Assembly (NCBI GenBank): GCA_017590115.1
Contig: JAGGNK010013559.1
Coordinates: forward strand, 1,926,305-1,990,304
Direction: 5' to 3'
Source: Montifringilla adamsi
Taxonomy: Eukaryota > Chordata > Aves > Passeriformes > Passeridae
DNA: 64,000 nucleotides
The notes beneath the pieces were generated by a model, which saw only the letters and a list, made by a program, of their open reading frames with translations, ran no database searches and had not been told where the DNA came from. The position numbers and the translations under genes were made by a program. Below are positions 43,082 to 58,760 of the stretch, in pieces. The number at the start of each line of letters is the position of its first letter. The stretch's first letter is position 1.

Positions 43082-43765
43082 GATGGGAGCGGCCGGGACA
43101 CGGCTGGGCTGGGAACGGGGCTGGGATGGGAACGGGGCTGGGACATGGCTGGGACACGGCTGGGATGGGAACGGGGCTGGGAACGGGGCTGGGATGGGAA
43201 TGGAAGAGGGACAGGGCTGGGATAGGAACAGGGCTGGGATAGGAACAGGGCTGGGAACAGGGCTGGGATGGGAATGGGACAGGGATGGGAATGGGGCTGG
43301 GACAGGGCTGGGATGGGAACGGGACTGGGATGGGAATGGGCTGGGACAGGGCTGTGATGGGAATGGGACAGGGACAGGGACAGGGCTGGGATGGGAACAG
43401 GTCTGGGACGGGAACAGGGCTGGGATGGGAACGGGGCTGGGAACAGGGCTGGGATGGGAACAGGACAGGGCTGGAATAGGACAGGAACATGGTTGGGACC
43501 TGACTAGGACATGGGTGGGATGGGACAAGGACATGATTGGGATGGGAGCAGAACATGGTTGGGATGGGACCTGACCAAGACATGGCTGGGATGGGACTGG
43601 GACAGGGCTGGGAAGGAACAGGCACACAGCTGGGATGGGAGCAGGACACGGCTGGGATGGGACCTGACTGGGACAGGGCTGGGATGGCAGCAGGGGATGG
43701 CTGGGATGGGACAGGGACATGGCTGGGATGGGACCTGACCAAGACATGGCTGGGATAGGACCAGA
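43082..43765. repeat. G-rich minisatellite, 10-12 bp unit
   Basis: About 60 diverged copies of units like 'gggctgggatgggaac' or 'gggacagggctgggat' form a 680-bp G-rich strand. Runs of three to four G are frequent enough for G-quadruplexes. Long open frames on both strands (Gly/Trp/Asp or Pro/Ser/His repeats) are artefacts. Confidence 0.92.
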
Positions 43766-43872
43766 ACACAGAAGAGGTGTCACAAACCCACGCACGCCAC
43801 ATCCTGGACTGAATATTCCACAGCTAAAATAATTGCATGGATGGTTTCCAAACAGCAGGGGAATGTGCTGTT

Positions 43873-43905
43873 CTCTATTCTATTCTATTCTATTCTATTC
43901 TAATT
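43873..43905. repeat. (TTCTA)n microsatellite
   Basis: Six near-perfect copies of the pentamer are followed by several hundred bases of decayed T/A-rich sequence, to about 44250. Confidence 0.9.
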
Positions 43906-44443
43906 ATTCTCCTCTCTAACAGTGTTTTATTCTAGTCTATAATTCTCTTATCATTCTATTATTCAATTCTATTCTCATCTTATATTGTAATTCTTTTCTA
44001 ATCTAATTACCTTATATTCAGTTCTCTATTCTGTTCTAATCTAGTCTCTTTTTCACTGGACTTCAGGAATTTTATGTATTTATATCATGTTAAAATTCAG
44101 AATATATAATTATATTTTTAAGTTTTTATAATTCGTAGTATCCCTTATACATTATATATGAATATAATTACTTTAATATATTTATTATTTCAATAATTTA
44201 TCTTTATTTTAATATTTGGGGGGGTTGATTTTTTTTTTTAATACTCTTTTTTTAGAGCAAATTTTTGTTGCAAAGGTGGTTCCTACAATTCACCCTGATG
44301 GTTTCCCACACTTTAAATCCATCTTGAACTCTTTCCTGACACCAAACTGGGATGAGCCTTGTTGCATTTTTGGCTGCTATGGCCCAACCACTTCCCACAC
44401 CTCTGCAAACCACCCGGGCAATTTCAGCAGAAAAATCATTACA

Positions 44444-44550
44444 AACTGTTATATTTTTATATAACAGTTATAAATCATTATGAATTGCTATAAAGCATTA
44501 CAAATTATTCTAAATCATTATGAATTGTCATAAATCACTATAAATTCATG
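44444..44550. repeat. Perfect AT hairpin followed by a 20-bp tandem repeat
   Basis: An 11-bp stem AACTGTTATAT / ATATAACAGTT (44444-44454 and 44459-44469) closes a TTTT loop. Right after it come four diverged copies of a unit like 'ataaatcattatgaattg' (about 44470-44550). No gene function is assigned. Confidence 0.75.
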
Positions 44551-44878
44551 CTTTACTGCATCACAAGAACCACCCCCATTGTGGAAACCCATCTGTGACA
44601 TCCCAGTCCCCAGACTGGGAGTGGCTTTGCCCGCAGCATCCTCACAGCAGCAGCAATTCCCACAGGAAATTAAACAATTAAAAATAAATATATAAAAAAT
44701 CCATAGTCTTTTCCCTTCCATCCACACGGAAACCCAATCTCCTGCAAATCTGGGGCTCTGTGTGGGGTGGGGACGCGCCGTTTGATCAGAGCAGCGGGGC
44801 CAGATCCGTGTCCTGCTCCTCACTCCCCCGGTGACACCTTGGGGTTTTGGCTTTCTATTTTCTTTCTTTTTTTGATCT

Positions 44879-45578
44879 TGTAGGTCTGGGTTTCATATAA
44901 GGGCATGGTAAGGTGTGCGTTTTTATATTAGGGGATGGTAAGTTCTTTTCATAGAGTAGGTAGACACAACAATTCCTTCTACCCAAGGACAGCAGATCCA
45001 AATCTCAGCCCAAGAGCACAAACAATGTGGACTGAAGAGAGAAAAACAAGAAGGATGGAACTTCATGGGCTGGAGCTGTAATTGGACAATTAACTCCAAT
45101 ATGCTAATGGACCAAAACTTACAAAAATGTGAGATCTTGTGACCAAGCCCTCTTTTGCTTCCACCTTGGAGCCATCTGGGCAGAGCCAAAGCCTGTCACC
45201 CTGCTCTTCTAAAGTTCTTCTAAGCCTTCTGATGTTTACATTTTTGTAATGGAGTCTCTCACGCACTTTTCATGTAAATAATGATTGTTTTGCATTCCTT
45301 TCTGGAGGAGGAGAGGACTAATGGACTGTTGGTTTGACCAGTGTGGTTGGAGAGGTAGCAATTTCATCCTCCAATCCATGGTCACTTTTGGAATCCTATA
45401 AATATCGAGGCCTGGAAATAAACGCGCTTTTTTCCTTGGACATCTCAGCGTGTGAGTGTGGTTCATTTTGTGTCGTATTGTGACAAAAGCCGTGGCTCTG
45501 GTACTGCCAGGCCCTTCAGTAAATATCCTTTCATTCCCCTTCACTCTGTCTGGCCCCTGTTCCAGCTGTCCCAGGCAC
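44879..45578 (+). mobile_element. Endogenous retrovirus LTR (solo), family A
   Basis: This roughly 700-bp segment has LTR architecture: a U3-like start 'tgtaggtctgggtttcatat', a TATAAATA near 45398, an AATAAA at 45417-45422, and an end 'ccagctgtcccaggcacc'. It is homologous to 53214-53621 (shared 'cccaagagcacaaaca', 'gagagaaaaacaagaaggat', 'gacaattaactccaat'). No internal viral genes flank it, so it is probably a solo LTR. No clear target duplication was seen. Confidence 0.7.
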
Positions 45579-46036
45579 CGCGGGGACGGGGCGGCTCCCG
45601 ATCCCGGAGCTCGGAGGGGCTGGGATGCCGTGGGGGCTCCGTGTCCCGGGCACAGCCTGGCACCAGCGGGGTCACCTTGTCCTGTTTGCATCCCTGGCAC
45701 AGCCTGGCACCAGCGCCAGGCCCGCGGGGTCACCTTGTCCTGTTTGCGTGCCGGGGTCAGAGATAACGGGGGTCACTCACGTCAGCAGCCACAGGGCCCC
45801 TCCCGTGCCAGCCCGGGGGGCACTCCTGCAAACAGAGCTCCCACTGCTCTCTGCAATGCCTTGGGTGCCAGGCTGAAAAGCCAAAATGATGCCTCCAGCT
45901 CTGGGGTCTGCAGCATCACGGCGTGGAGCTGCTGGAGCAATTCCAGGGGAGGCCATGGGGATGTTCCCAAGGTCGGAGCTCTCTGCTCTGGAGTCAGGCT
46001 GGGAGAGTTGGGGGTGTTCACCTGGAGAGGAGAATT

Positions 46037-46175
46037 CACAGAATTTACAGAATGCCCAGGTTGGAAGAGACCCTAAAGATCATTGAGTCCAACCCAGCCC
46101 CAACACCTCAACCAAACCCTGGCACCCAGTGCCACATCCAGAGAAGGCTCCAGGGAGAGCTCAGAGCCCCTTCCA
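46037..46175 (-). mobile_element. CR1 LINE 3'-end fragment (reverse)
   Basis: A short minus-strand CR1 end. It starts 'cacagaatttacagaatgcc' and continues 'aggttggaagagaccctaaa' and 'gatcattgagtccaaccc'. It lies about 300 bp upstream of the pepsinogen promoter. Confidence 0.8.
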
Positions 46176-46478
46176 GTGCCTGGAATTCTGGACTCATGCC
46201 CACAGCCAGGCAGTGCCTGGTCCGGATGAAGGATTTGGGGCCTAAAGGACGGAGAGTTTGGATTTGGGATCTAGTGGGGAGCATGGGGTCCCCAGGAGAG
46301 GATCATGGGTGGCATTAGGGGACAGTTCCCCCCTGCCAGGGGACGTGTGGCTCGTGTGTGCTGTGTCCTTCGGTCCCTGGGTGTCACCTGCCTTGGCTGG
46401 GTGCCCAAAGCAGGGGAGGGGGCAGCTCCCGCTGGTCCCGGCTGCTCTTGGCACGGCAGGTGGGGTGGGCAGGGGCTT

Positions 46479-46484
46479 TATAAA
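46479..46484 (+). promoter_or_regulatory. CYM: TATA box of the pepsinogen gene
   Basis: TATAAA within CTTTATAAAGC lies 34 bp before the start codon, which puts the transcription start only about 5-10 bp before the ATG. A strong TATA box suits a tissue-restricted digestive-enzyme gene. Confidence 0.75.
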
Positions 46485-46517
46485 GCAGAGGGAACTGGCC
46501 CTGGCTGTCCTGGCACG

Positions 46518-52105
<5,588 letters not shown>

Positions 52106-52173
52106 ATCCGCCACGATGGGAGTGGGGCTGGGGTTCTGTCCACACCCAGGCCCCAGCCGTGGTTTTTGGCACA

Positions 52174-52179
52174 AATAAA
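52174..52179 (+). terminator. CYM: Pepsinogen poly(A) signal
   Basis: AATAAA lies 68 bp after the stop and is followed about 25 bp later by a (TG)n-rich element, 'gctgtgtgtgtgtttctg', which is the normal downstream element. The 3' UTR is therefore about 90 bp. Confidence 0.85.
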
Positions 52180-52199
52180 GAGTTGGTGGCTCTGAGCTG

Positions 52200-53213
52200 G
52201 TGGCTGTGTGTGTGTTTCTGACGGAATGGCAGGAGGCAGGAAGGAGCTGCTTTGTGGGGGCCAAGGACCCTTTGGTCACCACAGCTCTGCTGAGGGCCCT
52301 TGGGAGCTGTGATCGCTGCAGGGCTGAGGGGTGGAAGCTAAGATGGGCTCTTTTATTGGGGCTGCTACAAGTGGGGGATTCTGGAACCCCCAGATTTCCA
52401 CCCCAGGCACAAACCACCCCAGAGCAGACCCCTGTGGACCCAAAACCACGTCCCACCAGTTCCTGCCCTGATAGCTCCCCATCCCTGGGCACAGGGCTTG
52501 TTCCCACTTTCCCTGCAAGGTGTCTGACTGCCCAAAGCCATCCCAGGTAGGGAGCCCCCCAAGAGGATATGGCTCAGCTGGAGATTTCCCTTGGACCACC
52601 CAAGAGGGCAGGAAAAGGCTTTCACCCAGTGCCTGCCGTGGTGAGGCTTGTACAGAAGCACAGAACCTGCACAATTCTGTTTTGTGAAGGAAATTACCTC
52701 CTGCAACCCTATTAAAATGGAGGCTGCCTCTTTCCCCAGGAGCAGCTGCAGTGGAATTGCTCAGCAGGAAGCCAGGAGGGAGATTCAAGTCCCTGCTGTG
52801 TCTTCATTTCTGCAGTGCTGAGGGACAAGGGACTCCTTGCTTTATTTATTGGTAAAGGAGGCTCCACCACTGGTGGGGCCTGGAGATTCCAAACCCAGCA
52901 GGAACAGGGATGTGGAGGGGGAGATCCAGGTGATTGAGGTTGGGAATTAATTATTGTCTTCTTGCACTGTGTAAAAACTGAGCTGGCTGTAGAGGAGGAT
53001 GTGATGTGGGATGGTGGGAGTGGGATTTACCCCCCAGATCCCTGGGATTCCCAGCCCAGCTGGTGGGAATCTCTTGTGTCCAAGCACAAGAGTGACCCAA
53101 CCCCAGATTTTGGGCACATGGGACTTGCCCTCATCTCTGTCACAGGAATTTTCTCATTACTATTGATGCCTCAGGTTTTGGCCTTTATATTTTTCAGATT
53201 CTGTGCTGCTTTA
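52200..53213. other. Intergenic interval between pepsinogen and LTR
   Basis: No gene or recognisable repeat is seen. Short open frames lack any motif. Confidence 0.35.
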
Positions 53214-53621
53214 GTGTGTGGGTCTGGGCTTCACATTAGGGGATGGTGAGCTCTCTGCACAGAGCAGGGAGACAAAACAATTTCTGCTCTAGCTGGGCAC
53301 CAGGGACAGCTGATCCAGATCTCAGGCCCAAGAGCACAAACACCATGGGCTGGAGAGAGAAAAACAAGAAGGATGGGACTGCATGAGCTAAAGCTGGAAT
53401 TAGACAATTAACTCCAATCTGTAAATGGAGCAGAGCTGATCACAGTGAGAGACCCCATGAGCATTCGTGCATTTTGGGACCATTTGGGTTCATTTGAGTG
53501 CAGACCTGGCTGGGCTCTTGTGCTGCCCAAGGTGGATCCATGGAGGCCTTTTAATAAATCCCTGCTTTATTCTTTAGCTCTGTCTGGTCTCTGTTCTAGC
53601 TCAGCCTGCACAAGGCACCAC
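53214..53621 (+). mobile_element. Endogenous retrovirus LTR (solo), family A, internally deleted
   Basis: Homologous to the LTR at 44879-45578 and in the same orientation, but about 290 bp shorter; the part with the TATA box is missing. It starts 'tgtgtgggtctgggcttcac', has AATAAA at about 53553, and ends 'cagcctgcacaaggcacca'. Confidence 0.7.
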
Positions 53622-54079
53622 TATAGAATAAAGAATGAATGAGGCAGGGGCAGTGGGAACCGTGTCTCCGGGATCAGCCATGCAGGGATCAGCCCTGCCA
53701 GGACAGACAAGACCTGGAGGAGCAGCCGGGGGCTGGACCTGCCCTTTCGGAGTGGTGGGAGTGCAGTGTTGGTCTTCATCCCAGGCAGGACCGATCTGGC
53801 CGCAACGCCGTGTCTAAATCCAGCTGTTCCTAAATCCTCCTCCTGCACTGGTGCTGAGAATTCCCGGCTAAGGCATTCCTCCACGGGAGCATCCTCCTGA
53901 CAGGGGCAGCCCTTCCCGCAGCCGTGTTCGCATTCCAATAAAGGAATAAACCAAGGAAAAGCTTCCAAGCGCGGGTTGGAGAGCGGGGAGCGAGCTGGGG
54001 CTGCCCGTGGCAGGGAAATGCCGATCCTGGAGTGCCATCTCGTGGCTCCAACCCTGAGATCCTGCGTGCTCCATCCTGG

Positions 54080-54202
54080 CAGTGTCCTTGGTTGGACGGG
54101 GCTTGGAGCAACCTGGGACAGTGGAAGGTGTCCCTGCCCATGGTAGGGGTGGGATTGGGGGAGCTTTAATGTCCCTTCCAACCCAAACCAGTCTGGGATT
54201 CT
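54080..54202 (+). mobile_element. CR1 LINE 3' tip
   Basis: The last about 120 bp of a CR1, from 'cttggttggacggggcttgg' to 'accagtctgggattctt'. Confidence 0.85.
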
Positions 54203-54779
54203 TAGGAATTTCAGCCCAAAGGAGGGAGTCACTCCTACCTGCAAATATTTCACACCTGGCCACAGGTTTTGTCTTGCTCCAAGGGTAAAACATGGCCAGG
54301 ACACCTTTCTGATAGAGCAAAGGTTGTTCTTGTCTTCTTTTAGCTTTTCTTGAGGCAGTAAAAAAATTGAAGAGGGAATTCATCCTGCGTGCAGAAGGAC
54401 ACGACAGACTGGCTCATTAGGGCTTGACTCTGGAACAGGACATTTACTGAGGGCTTTGTATGGATTTCATTCAGCTTTGTGCTTTGGGCCTGTGTTTGGG
54501 AAGGGGCAAAGCTGCAAATTGTGCAGGAAAAGGGGGTTTCTTGCAGGTTTTCCTCAGTGTTGACACTGGGAACTCGTAGCCTGGTTTTCCTCCTCTTTTG
54601 GGAAAATTGGAAATAGGTTGGTGTGTCTGGAGAGGTTTAATGCCTCTGATCCCTTTCCCATGGCATCCATCAGAAATTCCCCTTGGATCTGGCCTCCCAC
54701 AATGGTGTGAGCCAATCTGCAAGAGTTTGTCCTCATCTCACAGAGCTGGAGAGCTGCAATTATTTGTTTTCCAGAACAG

Positions 54780-54920
54780 CTGTGCCTGCCCCTTCCCTGG
54801 AAGTGTCCAAGGCTGGACAGGGCTTGAAGCAATCCAGGATAGGTGAAGGTGTCCTTGCCTTGTGGAATGAGGTGAGCTCTAAGGTCCCTTCCAACCCAAA
54901 CCATTCTGGGATTCTGTATT
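54780..54920 (+). mobile_element. CR1 LINE 3' tip
   Basis: The last about 140 bp of a CR1, from 'ctggaagtgtccaaggctgg' to 'accattctgggattctgt'. Confidence 0.85.
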
Positions 54921-55098
54921 GCCCCATGTCTCAACCCTCCCACATGCAATTCCCAGCTGGAATTGTGTTGTCACGGAGCAGCACAAAGCCAGGAACAAAA
55001 AACTTGGGCCCAAATAAAAAATATTTTCTGCATACCAGATTTTGAAGCATTTATTCTTTTATTTGAGGATAGTTTACAAGTTTGTAAGAATAAGGTTG

Positions 55099-55146
55099 TC
55101 CATCCATCCATCCATCCATCCATCCATCCATCCATCCATCCATCCC
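55099..55146. repeat. (CATC)n microsatellite
   Basis: About twelve uninterrupted CATC/ATCC tetramers. Confidence 0.95.
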
Positions 55147-56940
55147 AGCACCGTTACAGTCCATGTTTGCAGGAGGAGTGGAAATGTGCTCATGGCTGAT
55201 CAGGCTGACTATTTCCCAGCCCAAACCTTCCCGTCAGAGTTTTTCATGGTGATTTCCCAAGGAAAAACCACCAAAAGTGCTTCCAATTAGAGAGGCTGGG
55301 AGAGAATTTGGGGAGGGGAGCAATAAAAATAGAAAAAAAATGGGAAAAAATCAAGTTTTCTAGAAGAAAAGGAGAAAGAACCTGCTATGAAATAAAAATA
55401 GTGATGTGAAAGAGCTGCTGGAGAGAACTGAGGGGTGAAAAGAGAGGAGTTGGTTTGAGTGCTGTTCCCAGCTGTTCCCAGCTGTGCCTCCTCCAGCTGT
55501 GCCCAGCTGTGCATTCTCCGAGCGTCCCCACAGAACCTGGACACAGTGGGAAGGAGATTAAATAGCTCTGACAGTTCCTCCTGTCTGAGATGATGGTGTG
55601 AGGGCTGCAAGGGAGGGGAAAGGGATGATGCAGGGATGGGAAAAAAACAACAGAGAGAGCAGGTGGTAGGTGGGATTTGTCCCAGGGGGAAAAGGGATTG
55701 TACCGGTCAACTCTCAGATCCATCTCCCGGGGTGCAAAACACCTCATTGCAGAAAGACAGGGCACTGAATCCCCTAAACCCAAAATAACAACCCCCTCCC
55801 ACCAGGGCAGTGGGATTTCTGCTGCAGAGAAAATCCCAGCGAGCCCAAACCCATGTTTTCCAGCAGAGCAGGAGCAATAAATCCAATCCCTGTTCCACCA
55901 CTGCTTTCTGAATGAAATTGCAAACCAGGGATGCTGGCACACTGCGTGATAATCACGGGGATCTGTCAGGAGATGAGACATCTGTGCAGCAGGTGTGGGA
56001 CATCAGCGTGCATGAGACACTGCACGAGAAGCTGGGATTTTAATGGAGGCAGAAACATTAAAAAAAAAAAAAAGTCGAGTGAAACAGTGAAGTGGGAACA
56101 AAATGTTTTTTGTCAAAAACCTGCTGGCATTGGAGAGAATGGCAAAATGAGCTGTTGCTGGCTGCTCCCGTCCAATGTGCCACTGGAAATTTGCATTTTG
56201 AGGAAAGCAGAAGTGCCTTGTTACATCAGGGAGCAGAGCTGTCAGGAAATGTTGGCTCTCATTGCTCTGTGCCCCCTTTGCAGCACCAGAAGTGACAATA
56301 AAAGCTACAAGGTCACAGTGGCTCGTCCCCAGGGTTGTTTGTAGACCAGAAAACAAGCATTTGTTGCAGGAGAAATCCCATTCCCTCTCTCAGAGCTCAG
56401 TTTTCCAGCAGAAACCCTGGTGGGCTTTGAGCTGCAGTGCCCTGGACCTTTGGGGTGGCTGTGCCACCGTGTCTGGTCAGCAGCCCCAAATCCCCCCCTG
56501 CTGCCTTGGGTCCATCCGTGACTGCCCACCCTGATGTGCCATCAGAATTAATGAGTCAGGCAGACCAGGGAACTCATCCAGCTAAAAATACCCCTTCTCA
56601 TTTCTTTTTGCCAGCTTATTTTTTCAGTCAGAGCTGTAGCAGGTCTGGGAATATGTCAGAACTCCAGATCTGAAGTAGTGGGTGGGAAGGAACTATTTAA
56701 ACCATTTAAATCTGTTTTCATAAGCAAAGCAGGGAGCTGGACCCACCTTCATCCCTGGAGAGCTGGGTGTCACCAAGCCAAGCATTTCATGTCATTTTGC
56801 CCTTTTTCCTCTCCAGTAAATGGGGAAATCTCTGTATGTGGGGGAATTCCACTCTGACGCCAGGGAGTGTGGAAGAAGAGAGAAGACAAATGTCAAGCAG
56901 ATGAGCATCAAATAAAAAACACCAGACTGATGGGCAGGGC
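55147..56940. other. Intergenic interval before KCNA10
   Basis: No coding exon is seen. Open frames on both strands have no family features. An A-run of 14 lies near 56059. Confidence 0.35.
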
Positions 56941-56961
56941 AGAGAGATAAGAAAGATGGTA

Positions 56962-56967
56962 TTTATT
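56962..56967 (-). terminator. KCNA10: KCNA10 poly(A) signal candidate
   Basis: TTTATT on the + strand gives AATAAA on the coding strand, about 170 bp past the KCNA10 stop. Confidence 0.6.
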
Positions 56968-57005
56968 TGAACAGCCACAGGAAATCAGAGATTGAAAAAT
57001 GTCTA

Positions 57006-57060
57006 GGAAAAAAAAAAAAAAGCAGCAGCACGTTTTTTAAAAAAAAAAAAAAAAAAAAAT
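57006..57060. repeat. KCNA10: A/T homopolymer tracts in the KCNA10 3' UTR
   Basis: A 15-base A run and a run of about 21 A bases, separated by 'gcagcagcacgtttttt', lie between the poly(A) signal and the stop codon. On the mRNA strand they would be long U tracts. Length is likely polymorphic and hard to sequence. Confidence 0.8.
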
Positions 57061-57135
57061 CAGAGCATGCAGATGTTGGATATGTTTTCCAGCCAATCCC
57101 ACCTGACTGTGCCCAGTCCCTCAGGGTCTCAACCA

Positions 57136-58686
57136 TCATTTTTTGGCCTTGTCTCGAGGGTAACCCCCATTGGTCTTATTGAGTGACTCCATGCTGCCGT
57201 TGCCCGTGGCCACGCTGGCCAGCAGCCGCTCCACCTCCCCTGGCAGCATCTGCTTCTCCTCGTTCTCCGTCTCTCGGTGGTAGAAATAGTTGAAGTTGGA
57301 GACGATGACGGGCACGGGGAGGGCGATGGTCAGCACCCCCGCGATAGCGCACAGAGTCCCCACGATCTTCCCGCCCAGCGTGGTGGGACACATGTCCCCA
57401 TAGCCCACGGTGGTCATGGTGACCACGGCCCACCAGAAACCGTCGGGAATGCTGGAGAAATGGGACTGCGGCTCATCGACTTCCGCGAAGTAAACGGCGC
57501 TGGAGAAGAGGATGACACCGATGAAGAGGAAGAAGATGAGCAAGCCCAGCTCCCTCATGCTGGCCTTGAGGGTCTGCCCCAGGATCTGCAGCCCCTTGGA
57601 GTGCCGGGAGAGCTTGAAGATGCGGAAGACCCTGACGAGGCGGATGATCCGCAGAATGGCCAAGGACATGTTCTGCTGCCCGTTGAGTTCGCTCTGCTGG
57701 ATCAGCTCGGTGGTGAGTGTCACGAAGTAGGGGATGATGGACACAATGTCGATGATGTTCATGATGTTCCTGAAGAACTCGGTCTTGCTGGGGCACACGA
57801 TGAACCGGACAAAGAGCTCAAAGGAGAACCAGACAATGCAGGCAGTCTCTATGACGAAGAAAGGGTCCGTGAAGGTGCTGTGGGACAGCAAGGTGTCTGT
57901 CACATTCTTAGAAAGCTCCTGGGTGGACCTGAACTCCCTCTCCTCCCGGAACTCTGGCAGGGTCTCCATGCAGAAGATGATGATGGAGATGACAATGACC
58001 AGGACGGAGACCAAAGCTACGCCTCTGGCTGCACTGGAACTTTCAGGGTACTCAAAGAGCAGCCAGAACTGCCTGTGAAAGTCATTGGTTGGTAAGAGGG
58101 TCTCAGGATCCTTGATGAACCCTTCATCCTCCCGGAACTGGTCCATGGCTTCATCACCCAGCTCATAGAAGGTGATTTCATCAGCAAAGACGTCGATGGG
58201 GACGTTGGCTGGGCGCCGTATTTTCCCCCCAGACTGGTAATAGTACAGGATCCCATCAAAACTGGGCCTGTTCCTGTCAAAAAAATATTCATTCCTCATG
58301 GAGTCGAAGTAACGCATCCTCTTTTCTGGGTCCCCAAGCAAGGTCTCGGGGAACTGGTCAAGGGTCTTGAGCCGTGTCTCAAACCTCAGCCCAGCGATGT
58401 TGATGATGACTCGTTGGTCCCCCTCATCCATGCCCACCCTCTCCCCCACCAGGTGGTCGCTGAACTCGGCGGAGAACCTGGAGAAGATGGTCTCATTGTT
58501 GGCGTTCTCGCTGTTGATGAGGATCCGCAGGTTGGACAGGAGGTTGGCGCAGCTGGGGTGGCCCTTCCGCGACTGCCCCGCGGGGCTGAGGTCGTTGGAG
58601 TAGCAGGGATCCTCCACGATCTGATCAGCGTTGTCAAAACTGACTAGTGCCACCTCCATCTCCTTCCAACTGGCCACGTCCATCAT
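57136..58686 (-). CDS. KCNA10: KCNA10, Shaker-type voltage-gated potassium channel (Kv1.8)
   Basis: A six-helix subunit of a tetrameric plasma-membrane K+ channel; in mammals Kv1.8 is known from vestibular hair cells and kidney and has been described as cyclic-nucleotide sensitive. The frame encodes 516 residues in a single coding exon, as is usual for KCNA genes. It has a T1 tetramerisation domain (about 91-190, [13 protein letters not shown]), S1 near 224-245, an S4 with regular arginines ([20 protein letters not shown]), the selectivity filter TVGYGD at 426-431, and an S6 with the PVP hinge. The N-terminus [20 protein letters not shown] and the C-terminus SLNKTNGG fit KCNA10, not KCNA1-7. 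Two adjacent ATGs occur (58684-58686 and 58681-58683); the second gives the start I recall for mammals. A C-terminal PDZ motif is absent. The gene is convergent with the pepsinogen gene. Confidence 0.97.
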   Translation of the reverse strand: MMDVASWKEMEVALVSFDNADQIVEDPCYSNDLSPAGQSRKGHPSCANLLSNLRILINSENANNETIFSRFSAEFSDHLVGERVGMDEGDQRVIINIAGLRFETRLKTLDQFPETLLGDPEKRMRYFDSMRNEYFFDRNRPSFDGILYYYQSGGKIRRPANVPIDVFADEITFYELGDEAMDQFREDEGFIKDPETLLPTNDFHRQFWLLFEYPESSSAARGVALVSVLVIVISIIIFCMETLPEFREEREFRSTQELSKNVTDTLLSHSTFTDPFFVIETACIVWFSFELFVRFIVCPSKTEFFRNIMNIIDIVSIIPYFVTLTTELIQQSELNGQQNMSLAILRIIRLVRVFRIFKLSRHSKGLQILGQTLKASMRELGLLIFFLFIGVILFSSAVYFAEVDEPQSHFSSIPDGFWWAVVTMTTVGYGDMCPTTLGGKIVGTLCAIAGVLTIALPVPVIVSNFNYFYHRETENEEKQMLPGEVERLLASVATGNGSMESLNKTNGGYPRDKAKK

Positions 58687-58760
58687 ACGCTAATCAGCTC
58701 AGCAGCAGAAATCCCCGCGGCCGATGCCGGCTGCCCGCGTCTTTCCCACGCTAGGAGGAT
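58687..58760 (-). other. KCNA10: KCNA10 5' UTR with candidate splice acceptor
   Basis: On the minus strand 'tccctgtcccttgcag' is followed at 58760 by exon-like GC-rich sequence running to the ATG. This suggests a 5' UTR intron. A consensus donor (CCAG/GTAAGT) ends a candidate non-coding exon at 61819 in the CpG-rich block upstream. Confidence 0.45.

Noticed and set aside
42846..43802. Open frames of 318 and 302 codons (Pro/Ser/His-rich) and G/W/D-rich frames on the other strand
   Set aside because: These are translation of the G-rich minisatellite in several frames at once. No gene features.
57277..58095. 272-codon Asp/Glu/Gly-rich frame antisense to KCNA10
   Set aside because: It is the mirror of the conserved KCNA10 coding exon; the composition is a by-product.
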